From assembly GCF_900104965.1 (NCBI RefSeq), contig NZ_LT629757.1, positions 1,674,001 through 1,738,000 on the forward strand: DNA of 64,000 bases, written 5' to 3'. Positions 10,555 through 20,166 of this stretch are shown one piece after another. The position numbers were made by a program, and so were the translations under genes. Source of the stretch: Nocardioides scoriae (GTDB lineage Bacteria > Actinomycetota > Actinomycetes > Propionibacteriales > Nocardioidaceae). The notes below the pieces were generated by a model. It made no database searches and had not been told where the DNA came from. It was given only the letters and a program-made list of their open reading frames with translations. Within the stretch, counting starts at the first letter, position 1, and every line of letters begins with the position of its first letter.

Positions 10555-11169
10555 GTGGCACGCGTCCCCCGCCTGGTGCTGGCCTCGGCCTCGCCCGCGC
10601 GCCTCAAGACCCTGCAGGACGCCGGCCTCTCCCCCGAGGTCGTCGTCAGCGGCGTCGACGAGGACCAGGTGCCGATCACCGGCCCGGCCGACTACACGAT
10701 GAAGCTGGCCCAGCTCAAGGCCGTCGCCGTCGCCTCCGGCCAGAAGCAGGCCCTGGTCGTCGGCTGCGACTCCATGCTGGCCCTCGACGGCGAGCTCCTC
10801 GGCAAGCCCAGCAGCGAGGCCGACGCCGTCGAGCGCTGGAAGCGGATGCGCGGCCGCTCCGGCGTCCTGCACACCGGCCACTGCGTCATCGACACCCAGC
10901 GCGAGGTCTGGCTGGCCCGCTCGGCTGCGACCCAGGTCCGGTTCGCCCACGTCAGCGACGAGGAGATCGCGGCGTACGTCGCCACCGGCGAGCCCGCCGC
11001 CGTCGCCGGCGCCTTCACCCTCGACGGCCTCGGCGGGGCGTTCGTCTCCGGCGTCACCGGCGACCCCCACAACGTCGTCGGCATCAGCCTCCCCCTGCTC
11101 CGCCTGATGTTCGACGAGCTCGGGTTCACCTGGACGGACTTCTGGGGGAAGCGGCCGCCGGGCCGCTGA
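10555..11169 (+). CDS. maf: Maf-like nucleotide pyrophosphatase
   Basis: This 204-residue Maf/Ham1-fold protein hydrolyses nucleoside triphosphates, preferring dTTP, UTP or modified pyrimidines in characterised relatives (house cleaning). It has the N-terminal LVLASASPARLKTL loop, the GCDSMLALDGELLGKP catalytic segment and the TGEPAAVAGAFTLDG motif. The GTG at 10555, one base after the accE stop, gives the standard start just before LVLASAS. A hairpin at 11193-11228 probably ends this operon. Confidence 0.92.
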   Translation: MARVPRLVLASASPARLKTLQDAGLSPEVVVSGVDEDQVPITGPADYTMKLAQLKAVAVASGQKQALVVGCDSMLALDGELLGKPSSEADAVERWKRMRGRSGVLHTGHCVIDTQREVWLARSAATQVRFAHVSDEEIAAYVATGEPAAVAGAFTLDGLGGAFVSGVTGDPHNVVGISLPLLRLMFDELGFTWTDFWGKRPPGR

Positions 11170-11171
11170 TT

Positions 11172-11187
11172 ACCCGGACGTCCGGGT
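11172..11187. repeat. 16-nt perfect palindrome after maf
   Basis: ACCCGGACGTCCGGGT begins 2 bases after the maf stop and is self-complementary without a loop. It shares the word GGACGTCC with the sequence at 11235-11242. Function unknown; it may be part of the adjacent terminator region or a protein site. Confidence 0.45.
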
Positions 11188-11192
11188 CATCA

Positions 11193-11228
11193 GTCACTGG
11201 ACGTCTGTTGCAACAGCCGTCCAGTGAC
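11193..11228. terminator. Long inverted repeat, probable bidirectional terminator
   Basis: A 36-nt inverted repeat with a single mismatched pair has arms GTCACTGGACG and CGTCCAGTGAC around a CTGTTG/CAACAG inner stem. It lies between maf and the convergent small membrane protein gene. The arm word recurs directly at 11235-11246 (GGACGTCCAGTG). No T-run follows. It could also be a dyad operator. Confidence 0.5.
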
Positions 11229-11301
11229 CGAAAAGGACGTCCAGTGGTCGCCCGTGGCGTACGCCGCGCGACGGCGCCGGCGGGCGGCGGAGCCGCGACG
11301 C

Positions 11302-11568
11302 TCAGTTGCCGAGCGCCGCTGCTCGCTCCACCCCGATGGCCCAGACGCCCCAGGCGCCGGCGGCGAGCACGAGCACGAGCACCGACCCGAGCAGGACGGG
11401 CACCTCGAGGAACGGGCCCAGCGCGTGGTCGTCGGCCACCACGGCCGCGGAGGACGCCGTCGTGGCGATCGCCGCGACGAGGGCGACGACCCCGTCCCCA
11501 CGGCGCCCGAGCGCGACCGCCATCGCGGCGCAGACGGCCCCGGCCAGCGCGACCAGCCCCATCAGCAC
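11302..11568 (-). CDS. Small hydrophobic membrane protein, unknown
   Basis: An 88-residue frame encodes three hydrophobic stretches (about 2-19, 27-45 and 52-78), consistent with a small integral membrane protein with the ends GN and MLM. I recognise no family. The start is either the GTG at 11568 or the ATG at 11562; neither has a good ribosome binding site. It lies downstream of the acyl-CoA dehydrogenase on the same strand but is separated from it by a repeat element. The reading frame could be fortuitous, although its hydrophobic periodicity argues for a gene. Confidence 0.5.
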   Translation of the reverse strand: MLMGLVALAGAVCAAMAVALGRRGDGVVALVAAIATTASSAAVVADDHALGPFLEVPVLLGSVLVLVLAAGAWGVWAIGVERAAALGN

Positions 11569-11642
11569 CCGCGCCGGGGTGGACCGCCCTGCTCGGAGTC
11601 GTCACGAGCAACCGACGTCGGGACGAAACGGGCCTGCTGGAC

Positions 11643-11717
11643 GGGCAATACTGCCCTCCGAACCGGACATCTCGCCCACGCGCGGGCAGTTTCCCCGGTC
11701 GACCGGGGAAACTGCCC
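11643..11717. repeat. Second SalI-core palindrome doublet, one half decayed
   Basis: The right half, 11684-11717, is a perfect 34-nt palindrome (GGGCAGTTT arms, CCCCGGTCGACCGGGG core). The left half, GGGCAATACTGCCC at 11643-11656, looks like the same element with its core deleted. The linker keeps CCGGACATCTCGCCC, close to CCGACATGTCGCCC in the doublet at 6216-6308. The element lies 7 bases beyond the acyl-CoA dehydrogenase stop. Confidence 0.75.
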
Positions 11718-11724
11718 TCCCCCG

Positions 11725-12906
11725 TCACTCGACCGGGAGCCCCAACCCCCGCGCGATCAGCATCCGCTGGACCTCGGAGGTGCCCTCGCCGATCTCGAGG
11801 ACCTTGGCGTCGCGGTAGAAGCGGGCGACGGGGTACTCCTCCATGAAGCCGTAGCCGCCGAAGACCTGGGTGGCGATCCGGGTGGCGGTGACGGCCGACT
11901 CGGTGGAGTAGAGCTTCGCGACGGCGGCGGCCTGCTTGAACTCCTTCACCGGGGCGCCGGAGTCCTTGAGGGCGGCGGCGCGGTAGGTGAGGCCCCGGCT
12001 GGCGTGGAGCATCACCTCGAGGTCGGCGATCTGGAAGGCGACGCCCTGCTTGCGACCGATGGGGCCGCCGAAGGTCTGGCGGTCGGCGGCGTACGCCAGC
12101 GACATGTCGAGGCAGGCCTGGATGCAGCCGACCGAGAGGGCGCTGATGGCGACGCGGCCGTCGTCGAGGGTGGCGAGGAACTGCGCGTAGCCGCGGCCGC
12201 GCTCGCCGAGCAGGTGGTCGGCGGGCACCCGGGCGTCGGCGAACGACAGCGGGTGGGTGTCGGAGGCGTGCCAGCCGAGCTTGTCGTAGGCCTTCTCGGC
12301 CACGAAGCCGGGCGTGCCGGAGGGCAGCATGATCGCGGAGATCTCGGGGCGGCCGTCGGGCCGCTCGCCGGTGCGGGCGGTGACGGTGACCAGCGAGGTG
12401 ACCGAGGAGCCCGAGTTGGTGATGAACTGCTTGGAGCCGTTGACGACCCAGTGGTCGCCGTCGAGCTCGGCGCGGGTGCGGGTGGCGCCGGCGTCGGAGC
12501 CGGCGCCCGGCTCGGTGAGGCCGAAGCCCGCCAGCTTCGTGCCGGCGACGAGCTCGGGCAGCCAGCGCTCCTTCTGCTCCTGGGTGCCGTAGGTGAGGAT
12601 CGGGTTGATCCCCAGGCCCACGCCGGCCTGGAGCGTGATGCCGAGCGACTGGTCGACCCGGCCGATCTCCTCGATGGCCACGCACAGCGACGTGAAGTCG
12701 CCGTCCTCGCCCGCGCCGCCGAACTCCTCCGGGGCGGTGAGGCCGAAGAGTCCCAGCTCGCCCATCGCGGCCACGACGTCGACCGGGAAGTGGTGGTCGC
12801 GGTCCCACTGGGCGGCGTGGGGTGCGATCTCCTTCTCGGCGAAGTCGCGCACGACGCGGCGGAACGTCTCGTGGTCCTCGGAGAGCTCGAAGGTCATGCC
12901 CGGCAT
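11725..12906 (-). CDS. Acyl-CoA dehydrogenase
   Basis: This 393-residue flavoprotein oxidises an acyl-CoA to the 2-enoyl-CoA. It has the three-domain fold, the LTEPGAGSDAG signature, the DRQTFGGPIGRKQ segment, the FGGYGFMEEYPVARFYRD motif and, in KVLEIGEGTSEVQ, the glutamate expected as catalytic base in short- and medium-chain members. Length is normal. Starts at ATG 12906 or 12897 are both possible. As I recall, M. tuberculosis fadE25 also lies beside purE/purK, but chain length specificity is not shown by sequence. A perfect operator-like palindrome lies 15 bases upstream of the start. Confidence 0.93.
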   Translation of the reverse strand: MPGMTFELSEDHETFRRVVRDFAEKEIAPHAAQWDRDHHFPVDVVAAMGELGLFGLTAPEEFGGAGEDGDFTSLCVAIEEIGRVDQSLGITLQAGVGLGINPILTYGTQEQKERWLPELVAGTKLAGFGLTEPGAGSDAGATRTRAELDGDHWVVNGSKQFITNSGSSVTSLVTVTARTGERPDGRPEISAIMLPSGTPGFVAEKAYDKLGWHASDTHPLSFADARVPADHLLGERGRGYAQFLATLDDGRVAISALSVGCIQACLDMSLAYAADRQTFGGPIGRKQGVAFQIADLEVMLHASRGLTYRAAALKDSGAPVKEFKQAAAVAKLYSTESAVTATRIATQVFGGYGFMEEYPVARFYRDAKVLEIGEGTSEVQRMLIARGLGLPVE

Positions 12907-12920
12907 CGTAGCCCCGCGAA

Positions 12921-12936
12921 GTTAGCGATCGCTAAC
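12921..12936. promoter_or_regulatory. TetR-type operator candidate upstream of acyl-CoA dehydrogenase
   Basis: GTTAGCGATCGCTAAC is a perfect 16-nt palindrome overlapping the ohrR stop codon (TAA, 12922-12924) and lying 15 bases before the acyl-CoA dehydrogenase start. TTAGC-N4-GCTAA dyads of this shape are typical of TetR-family sites controlling acyl-CoA catabolism genes. No tetR gene is in the window, so the regulator is unknown. Confidence 0.6.
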
Positions 12937-13404
12937 GTCGGCCTGCTGGCGACCGCGCGCTGCCGTCGCCTCGCGCACGGCACCGGTCAGCCGGGCCAGG
13001 GACTCCTGCAGCTGCAGGAACTCCGCCGGCGCGAGGCCGATGGCCTCGCTGACCGCGCACTGCACGTCGTCGAAGCGCAGCCGCAGCCGCTCCCCCGCGT
13101 CGGTGAGCGTGACGACCACCTGGCGCTTGTCGGCCGCGTTGCGCTCGCGGGTCAGCAGCCCGGCCGCCTCCATGCGGCGCAGCAGCGGCGTGAGGGTGCC
13201 GTGGTCGAGCGCCAGGTCGGCCGCGACCTGCTTGACCGTCACCGGACGGCCGGGCCGGAGGCTGACCAGCACGAGGTACTGCGGGTAGGTGAGCCCCAGC
13301 TCCTCCAGCAGCGGCCGGTAGTACGCCGTGACGGCGCGCGTCGCGGCGTACAGGTCGAAGCAGAGCAGGTCGTCGAGACCCCTCACCTCGGGTGCAGACG
13401 TCAC
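12922..13404 (-). CDS. ohrR: MarR-family organic peroxide regulator (OhrR-like)
   Basis: This 160-residue winged-helix protein resembles OhrR closely: LLCFDLYAATRAVT at the N-terminus, PLLEELGLTYPQYLVLVSL in the dimer helix and DHGTLTPLLRRMEAAGL in the recognition helix. The peroxide-sensing cysteine falls at C15, as in Bacillus OhrR, and a second cysteine at C116 would allow 2-Cys chemistry. OhrR represses peroxidase genes and is released by organic hydroperoxides. It diverges from osmC, with a palindrome between them. The start is the GTG at 13404. The identity is strong, but the paired target is OsmC rather than Ohr. Confidence 0.85.
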   Translation of the reverse strand: MTSAPEVRGLDDLLCFDLYAATRAVTAYYRPLLEELGLTYPQYLVLVSLRPGRPVTVKQVAADLALDHGTLTPLLRRMEAAGLLTRERNAADKRQVVVTLTDAGERLRLRFDDVQCAVSEAIGLAPAEFLQLQESLARLTGAVREATAARGRQQADVSDR

Positions 13405-13467
13405 CGGCGGCCTCCGATCGGGGAGAAGAAGTTCGCTCGGACCCTTGCCTCACCAGATTAGCGTGCC

Positions 13468-13489
13468 TACGATCATCTTGTGCACAAGA
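13468..13489. promoter_or_regulatory. osmC promoter with OhrR operator candidate
   Basis: TCTTGTGCACAAGA (13476-13489) is a perfect 14-nt palindrome in the ohrR-osmC intergenic region. A TACGAT box (13468-13473) places the osmC start of transcription inside it, and a TAATCT box on the other strand (13455-13460) puts it near the ohrR -35. This arrangement fits repression of both genes by OhrR. Confidence 0.6.
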
Positions 13490-13532
13490 CAACGTGCACG
13501 ACCGCAATCCCGATCAGAGGAGATCACCGAAG

Positions 13533-13976
13533 ATGCCTACTCGCTCCGCACGCACCGCTTGGAACGGCTCCCTCGAGACCGGCTCCGGCCAGGTCGAGCT
13601 CACCAGCTCCGGCGTCGGCACCTACGACGTCTCCTTCCCCAAGCGGGCCGCTGACGACGCCGGCGGCACCACCAGCCCCGAGGAGCTCATCGCCGCGGCC
13701 CACTCGGCCTGCTACGCGATGCAGTTCTCCGCGCTGATTGCCGAGGCCGGCGGCACCCCGCAGTCGCTCGAGGTCACCGCCGACGTCTCGCTCGGCCCGG
13801 ACAAGGACAACGGCGGCTTCAAGCTGACCGGCATCACCCTCCACGTGACCGGCGAGGTCGAGGGCCTCGACGCCGCCGGCTTCGAGAAGGCCGCCCAGGA
13901 CGCCAAGGCCAGCTGCCCCGTCAGCAAGGCCCTGACCGGCGTGGAGATCACCCTCGACGCCTCGCTCGAGGGCTGA
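13533..13976 (+). CDS. osmC: OsmC-family hydroperoxide reductase
   Basis: This 147-residue thiol peroxidase reduces organic hydroperoxides. The two redox cysteines are C60 (AAHSACYAM) and C128 (ASCPVSKAL). The motifs SPEELIAAAHSAC and CPVSKAL place it in the OsmC rather than the Ohr subgroup. The ATG at 13533 is preceded by GAGGAG at about 13517-13522. It is transcribed away from the OhrR-type regulator and followed by a strong hairpin at 14026-14058. Confidence 0.93.
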   Translation: MPTRSARTAWNGSLETGSGQVELTSSGVGTYDVSFPKRAADDAGGTTSPEELIAAAHSACYAMQFSALIAEAGGTPQSLEVTADVSLGPDKDNGGFKLTGITLHVTGEVEGLDAAGFEKAAQDAKASCPVSKALTGVEITLDASLEG

Positions 13977-14025
13977 GCCGGGCTGCACCACGGCGGACCC
14001 CAGGGCCCTGCCACCCGCACCTCCC

Positions 14026-14058
14026 GGACCCGGGCGCACGCCACGTGCGCCCGGGTCC
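14026..14058 (+). terminator. Terminator hairpin after osmC
   Basis: A perfect 15-bp stem (GGACCCGGGCGCACG / CGTGCGCCCGGGTCC) with a CCA loop lies 50 bases after the osmC stop. No T-run follows, as is common in actinobacteria. It ends just before the deoC -10 box and so separates the two units. Confidence 0.7.
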
Positions 14059-14068
14059 GTGCTGTCCG

Positions 14069-14080
14069 TACACTCACGCG
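14069..14080 (+). promoter_or_regulatory. Leaderless promoter of deoC
   Basis: TACACT (14069-14074) lies 6 nt before the GTG at 14081. There is no ribosome binding site, so a leaderless transcript is the simplest reading and supports this start codon. Confidence 0.55.
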
Positions 14081-15087
14081 GTGACTTTCACGGACTCAAG
14101 GGCGAGTTCGCCGTCCGGACCCCTCGTCGGCCACCTGGCCGACGCGACCACGTCCGAGGCCGCGCTGCGCCAGTTCCTGCACGGGCTGCCGGGCGTCGAC
14201 CAGGTCGGCGCCGAGCAGCGCGCCGCCGGCCTCGGCACCCGCTCGATCAAGGCGGCCGCCAAGGCGTACGCCGTCGACCTGGCCATCCGGATGGTCGACC
14301 TGACCACCCTCGAGGGCAACGACACCCCCGGCAAGGTGCGGGCGCTGGCCGCCAAGGCCCAGCGGCCCGACCCCACGGACCGCGATTGCCCCGCCACCGC
14401 CGCGGTGTGCGTCTACCCCGACATGGTCGCCACCGCCCGCGAGGCGCTGGCGCTGGGCGGGGGCGCCTCGGGCGTCAAGGTCGCCGCCGTCGCGACCGCC
14501 TTCCCCAGCGGCCGCGCCGCCCGCGACATCAAGCTGGCCGACACCCGAGACGCCGTGGAGGCGGGCGCCGACGAGATCGACATGGTGATCGACCGCGGCG
14601 CCTTCCTGTGCGGGCGCTACCTCGACGTCTACGAGGAGATCCTCGCCGTGCGCGAGGCCTGCGCCCGGCCCGACGGCGAGGACGCCCACCTCAAGGTCAT
14701 CTTCGAGACCGGTGAGCTGCAGACCTACGACAACGTCCGCCGCGCCAGCTGGCTGGCGATGATGGCCGGCGCCCACTTCATCAAGACCTCCACCGGCAAG
14801 GTGCAGCCCGCCGCCACTCCCCCGGTGACCATGGTGATGCTCGAGGCCGTGCGCGACTTCCGCGCCGCCACCGGCCAGATGGTCGGGGTCAAGCCCGCCG
14901 GCGGGATCCGCACCACCAAGGACGCGATCAAGTACCTCGTGATGGTCAACGAGGTCGCCGGACCCGACTGGCTCGACCCCGACTGGTTCCGCTTCGGCGC
15001 CTCGACGCTGCTCAACGACCTGCTGATGCAGCGCACCAAGATGACGACCGGCCGCTACAGCGGCCCCGACTACGTGACGGTGGACTG

Positions 15088-15088
<1 letters not shown>
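14081..15088 (+). CDS. deoC: Deoxyribose-phosphate aldolase
   Basis: This 335-residue class I aldolase cleaves 2-deoxyribose-5-phosphate to glyceraldehyde-3-phosphate and acetaldehyde. The Schiff-base lysine lies in FIKTSTGK, and the second lysine in VGVKPAGGIRT; the EIDMVIDRGAFLCG segment is also typical. It is of the long type (about 330 residues) rather than the 220-260 residue type. The GTG at 14081 is supported by the -10 spacing. It begins an operon with two aldehyde dehydrogenase genes and a kinase-like gene; its TGA overlaps the next ATG by one base. The operon removes the acetaldehyde the aldolase makes. Confidence 0.95.
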
Positions 15089-16523
<1,435 letters not shown>

Positions 16524-16527
<4 letters not shown>

Positions 16528-17381
16528 CCCGCGCCGAGGTCCGCAAGACCTACAAGCTCTACGTCGGCGGAGCGTTCCCCCGCTCCGAGTCCGGCCGCTC
16601 GTACGCCGTCACCGACGCCAAGGGACGCTTCTGGGCCAACGCCTCGCACGCGTCGCGCAAGGACGCCCGCGACGCCGTCGTGGCCGCCCGGGCGGCCTTC
16701 GCCGGGTGGTCCGGCCGCACGGCGTACAACCGGGGCCAGGTGGTCTACCGGATCGCCGAGGTGCTCGAGGGCCGCCGCGACCAGTTCGAGGCGGAGCTGC
16801 GCACCGCGGAGGGCATCAACGCCTCCCGGGCGCGGACCTACGTCGACGCGTCGATCGACCGCCTCGTCTGGTACGCCGGGTGGTCGGACAAGATCGCGCA
16901 GGTCGTCGGCAGCGCCAACCCGGTCGCCGGCCCCTACCTCAACCACTCGGCGCCCGAGCCGACCGGCGTCGTGGCCGTCGTGGCCCCGGCCGGCCCGCTG
17001 CTCGGCCTGGTCAGCGTGGTCGCCCCGGTCATCGCGACCGGCAACACCTGCGTCGTCGTCGCCAGCGAGCCCCACCCGCTGACGGCGATCACCCTCGGCG
17101 AGGTGATGGCCACCTCCGACGTCCCCGGCGGCGTGGTCAACCTGCTGACCGGCCCGCAGGCCGAGATCGCCCCGTGGCTGGCCTCCCACATGGACGTCAA
17201 CGCGATCGACCTCACCGGCGTCACCGACCCCGACCTCGCCCGCGAGCTCGAGGTGGCCGCCGCCGACAACCTCAAGCGCGTGCGCCGCCCGCGCGAGGAG
17301 GACCTGCTGGCGACCCCCGGCCTGGACCGCCTCACCGACTTCCTCGAGACCAAGACGGTCTGGCACCCGATGGGCCTCTGA
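16524..17381 (+). CDS. Truncated aldehyde dehydrogenase homologue, catalytically dead
   Basis: This 285-residue protein aligns with the N-terminal, cofactor-binding half of aldehyde dehydrogenases, including KLYVGGAFPRSESG and the helix after GNTCVVVASEPHP. The catalytic Asn loop (PWNFP) is replaced by APAGPLLG, the protein stops before the LELGGK glutamate, and the whole cysteine domain is absent. The next gene starts 4 bases after its stop, so this is not a simple frameshift with the rest downstream. It overlaps the intact enzyme gene (ATGA), and I infer a structural or regulatory partner of it. It could also be a decaying duplicate, though the frame is clean. Confidence 0.85.
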
Positions 17382-17385
17382 GGCG

Positions 17386-18018
17386 GTGCCCGAGGGCGAC
17401 CCCGAGGCGACCCCGACGGCGGCGCGCACGCGCGTGGTCGTGCTGGCCGGCCCGTCGGGCTCCGGCAAGTCGCGGCTCGCCGGGCGGCTGGGCCTGCCGG
17501 TGCTGCGCCTGGACGACTTCTACCGCGAGGGCGACGACCCGGCGCTGCCCCGCCTCGACCTGGCCGGCGGCGAGCCGATCGTCGACTGGGACCACCCCGA
17601 CTCGTGGCACCACGACGCGGCGGTCGCGGCGGTCGAGGAGCTGTGCGCGACCGGGCGCACCGACGCCCCCGTCTACGACCTCGCCACCAGCTCGACCACG
17701 GGGCACCACGTGCTCGACCTGGGCGGGTCGGCGTGGTTCGTGGCCGAGGGCATCTTCGCCCAGGAGGTCGTGGCCGAGTGCGAGCGGCGGGGCCTGCTCG
17801 GCGCGGCGTACTGCGTGACCCAGGCGCCGCTGACCACCTTCTGGCGCCGGCTCTCCCGCGACCTGCGCGAGCACCGCAAGCCGCCGCTAGTCCTGGTGCG
17901 ACGCGGCCTGCACCTGCTCCGCGCGCAGCGCGCCGTCGTCGAGGACGCCCGCGCCAAGGGGTGCTCGGTCCGCTCCCCGCGGGCGGCGCACGCCGAGATC
18001 GCGCGGCTGGTGGGCTGA
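17386..18018 (+). CDS. P-loop kinase, uridine kinase-like
   Basis: This 210-residue P-loop protein has a Walker A GPSGSGKSR (residues about 23-31) and the RLDDFYREGDD segment characteristic of uridine kinases and phosphoribulokinase-like enzymes. The lid region contains RRLSRDLREHRKPP. The GTG at 17386 follows the previous stop by 4 bases, so it ends the deoC operon. Phosphorylation of a nucleoside is likely from family and context, but the substrate is not certain. Confidence 0.75.
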   Translation: MPEGDPEATPTAARTRVVVLAGPSGSGKSRLAGRLGLPVLRLDDFYREGDDPALPRLDLAGGEPIVDWDHPDSWHHDAAVAAVEELCATGRTDAPVYDLATSSTTGHHVLDLGGSAWFVAEGIFAQEVVAECERRGLLGAAYCVTQAPLTTFWRRLSRDLREHRKPPLVLVRRGLHLLRAQRAVVEDARAKGCSVRSPRAAHAEIARLVG

Positions 18019-18027
18019 GGGAGGCCC

Positions 18028-18804
18028 TCAGCCCTCGGCGCCGTCGTGGTCCGACCAGCCGCCGTTGACGCCACGCCCGCGCATCAGCAGCACGGCCTCG
18101 GTGCGGCTGCTGGCCCCGAGGCTGCGCAGGATCGCGCTCACCTCGCGCTCGACGGTGCGGGCCGAGAGGTCGAGCAGCCGGGCGATGGCCTTGTCCTTCT
18201 CGCCCACGCACAGCAGCCGGGCGACGTCGAGCTGGCGCAGGGTCAGCGGCGGCTGCTGGTGGGGCTCGAGGACGGGACGGCAGTGCGCGGCCGTGTCGTG
18301 CCACAGGGCCAGCACGGCATCGACGATCTCGCGGGAGGTCGTGCGCCACGAGACGCGGTTGCCGAAGGCGTCGTCGGGACCGCCGATGAGCGCGAGCCGG
18401 TCGTCGATGACCATCGCGCGCAGGAAGACCGGTCCGACCAGCGCGTGCGGGAAGATCGAGGGCAGCAGCGGGTGGGTGCGCAGCGTCGCGGGGCGGGTGA
18501 TCAGGCGGTCGTCGACACCGCGGGAGCGCGCCTGGCGCGTCAGCTCGATGCCCGGGTCCTCGGGGTCGTAGGCGTACTGCGGCTGCATCACCCACGAGCT
18601 GCGCCTGACCTGCGGCTCGAGCCGTCGCAGCTCACCGATGAGGGCGGCCAGCCCGACCAGCGGCCGGACCTCGGTCGGCTCCCCCTCGGGGCGGGCCGTG
18701 GCGGCCGCCTCGGCGACGAGCGCGAGCACGGACTCGGTCTGCTGTCGCAGCCCTCGGATCTCCGCCGTCTCGCCGAGAGCGCGACCGTGGTCGATGACGT
18801 CCAT
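18028..18804 (-). CDS. LuxR-type transcriptional regulator
   Basis: This 258-residue protein ends with a LuxR/NarL helix-turn-helix (about 195-250: LTLRQLDVARLLCVGEKDKA through TVEREVSAILRSLGASSRTE). The N-terminal region is helical and is followed by a domain like the phospholipase-D-fold sensor region found in many Streptomyces LuxR-type proteins. No phosphoacceptor receiver domain is seen. It lies downstream of add on the same strand, separated by 179 bases, and converges on the deoC operon. Target unknown; the neighbouring nucleoside genes are candidates. Confidence 0.75.
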   Translation of the reverse strand: MDVIDHGRALGETAEIRGLRQQTESVLALVAEAAATARPEGEPTEVRPLVGLAALIGELRRLEPQVRRSSWVMQPQYAYDPEDPGIELTRQARSRGVDDRLITRPATLRTHPLLPSIFPHALVGPVFLRAMVIDDRLALIGGPDDAFGNRVSWRTTSREIVDAVLALWHDTAAHCRPVLEPHQQPPLTLRQLDVARLLCVGEKDKAIARLLDLSARTVEREVSAILRSLGASSRTEAVLLMRGRGVNGGWSDHDGAEG

Positions 18805-18898
18805 GCGGCATGTTCTCAGATCGGCCGCACGATTTCCTGGACGCGTCCCAGGGCGCGGCCCGTCGCCGGGACCTGCACTCCCCCCCGGGTGCCGTCCC

Positions 18899-18948
18899 GG
18901 CGACGTTTGCCCCGGACCAAGATCGCCCATCGTGGGGCTTGTGTCGCC
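18899..18948. other. Imperfect inverted repeat between add and the LuxR-type gene
   Basis: GGCGACGTTTGCCCC and GGGGCTTGTGTCGCC pair with four mismatches around a 20-nt loop. It occupies the middle of the 179-base gap 18805-18983 and may end add transcription or act in LuxR-gene control. Otherwise I see nothing in this gap. Confidence 0.35.
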
Positions 18949-18983
18949 CCCGGCGAGGGAGTTGTCGGCCATTCGCCAGCGGC

Positions 18984-20099
18984 TCAGACCAGCCCGGCCT
19001 CGGCGTACCCCGGCTTGATGACCTCCTCGATCAGCCGCAGCCGCTGGTCGAAGTGCGCGAAGGCCGACTTCATCGCGTTGACGGTGACCCAGCGCAGGTC
19101 GCCCAGGTCCCAGCCGAAGGCGTCGACGAGCGCCTGCATCTCGCGCGTCATGGAGGTGCCGCTCATCAGCCGGTTGTCGGTGTTGACGGTGACCCGGAAG
19201 CGCAGCCTCGCGAGCAGGCCGATCGGGTGCTCGGCAATCGAGGCGGCGGCCCCCGTCTGCACGTTGGAGTGGGGGCACAGCTCGAGCGGGACCCGCCTGT
19301 CGCGGACGTAGCTGGCCAGGCGCCCCAGGCGCACGTCGTCGACGGCCGAGGCCACGCCCGCCTCCCCCAGCTCGATGTCGTCGACCAACCGGACGCCGTG
19401 CCCGAGCCGGTCGGCGCCGCACCACTGCAGCGCCTCCCAGATCGAGGGCAGCCCGAACGCCTCGCCGGCGTGGATCGTGAAGTGGGCGTTGCTGCGCTTC
19501 ATGTGCTCGAAGGCGTCGAGGTGGCGGGTGGGCGGGTAGCCCGCCTCGGCGCCGGCGATGTCGAAGCCCACGACGCCGTCGTCGCGGTGGGCCACGGCCA
19601 GCTCGGCGATCTCGCGCGAGCGGGCGGCGTGGCGCATCGCGGTCAGCAGCTGGCGCACCACGACCGGCCGACCGGGCCCGCCGGCACGCGCCGCCATGCC
19701 CTCGTCGAGGCCCTCCTGCACGGCCCGCACGACCTCCTCGAGGGTGAGGCCGCCGCCCAGGTGCTGCTCGGGGGCGTAGCGCACCTCGGCGTACACCACC
19801 CCGTCGTCGGCGAGGTCCTCGACGCACTCGCGCGCCACCCGCGCCAGGTGGTCGGCGCGCTGCATCACCGCGACGGTGTGGTCGAAGGTCTCGAGGTAGC
19901 GGGGCAGCGAGCCGCTGTCGGCGGACTCGGTGAACCACCGTCCCAGCGACCCGGCGTCGTCGGCCGGGAGCGGGTGGCCGACCTCGTCGGCGAGCTCGAG
20001 GACGGTCGCGGGCCGCAGCCCGCCGTCGAGGTGGTCGTGCAGCAGGACCTTCGGGACGGACCGGATGAGGTCGCTCGTGAGGGCGGTAGGTTCGGCCAT
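18984..20099 (-). CDS. add: Adenosine deaminase
   Basis: This 371-residue metal-dependent hydrolase deaminates adenosine and deoxyadenosine to inosine and deoxyinosine. The zinc ligands are in HDHLDGG, the TIHAGEA loop and the NTDN segment, and DRLGHGVRL is also present. The usual NTDDP is NTDNR here, as in many actinobacterial members. The ATG at 20099 gives the normal short N-terminus before [12 protein letters not shown]. It diverges from a MaoC-like gene. Together with thymidine phosphorylase and cytidine deaminase nearby it belongs to nucleoside salvage. Confidence 0.93.
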   Translation of the reverse strand: MAEPTALTSDLIRSVPKVLLHDHLDGGLRPATVLELADEVGHPLPADDAGSLGRWFTESADSGSLPRYLETFDHTVAVMQRADHLARVARECVEDLADDGVVYAEVRYAPEQHLGGGLTLEEVVRAVQEGLDEGMAARAGGPGRPVVVRQLLTAMRHAARSREIAELAVAHRDDGVVGFDIAGAEAGYPPTRHLDAFEHMKRSNAHFTIHAGEAFGLPSIWEALQWCGADRLGHGVRLVDDIELGEAGVASAVDDVRLGRLASYVRDRRVPLELCPHSNVQTGAAASIAEHPIGLLARLRFRVTVNTDNRLMSGTSMTREMQALVDAFGWDLGDLRWVTVNAMKSAFAHFDQRLRLIEEVIKPGYAEAGLV

Positions 20100-20166
20100 G
20101 TCGTCATCCAACACCGTCCGCGGAGCACGCACCGTCGCGGGTCTACGCCGATCAGGAGCGCCGTCC

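Noticed and set aside
11190-11501. Arg/Ser-rich minus-strand frame overlapping the small membrane protein
   Set aside because: It is a different frame from the hydrophobic 88-residue frame, has no recognisable feature and crosses the palindromes after maf.
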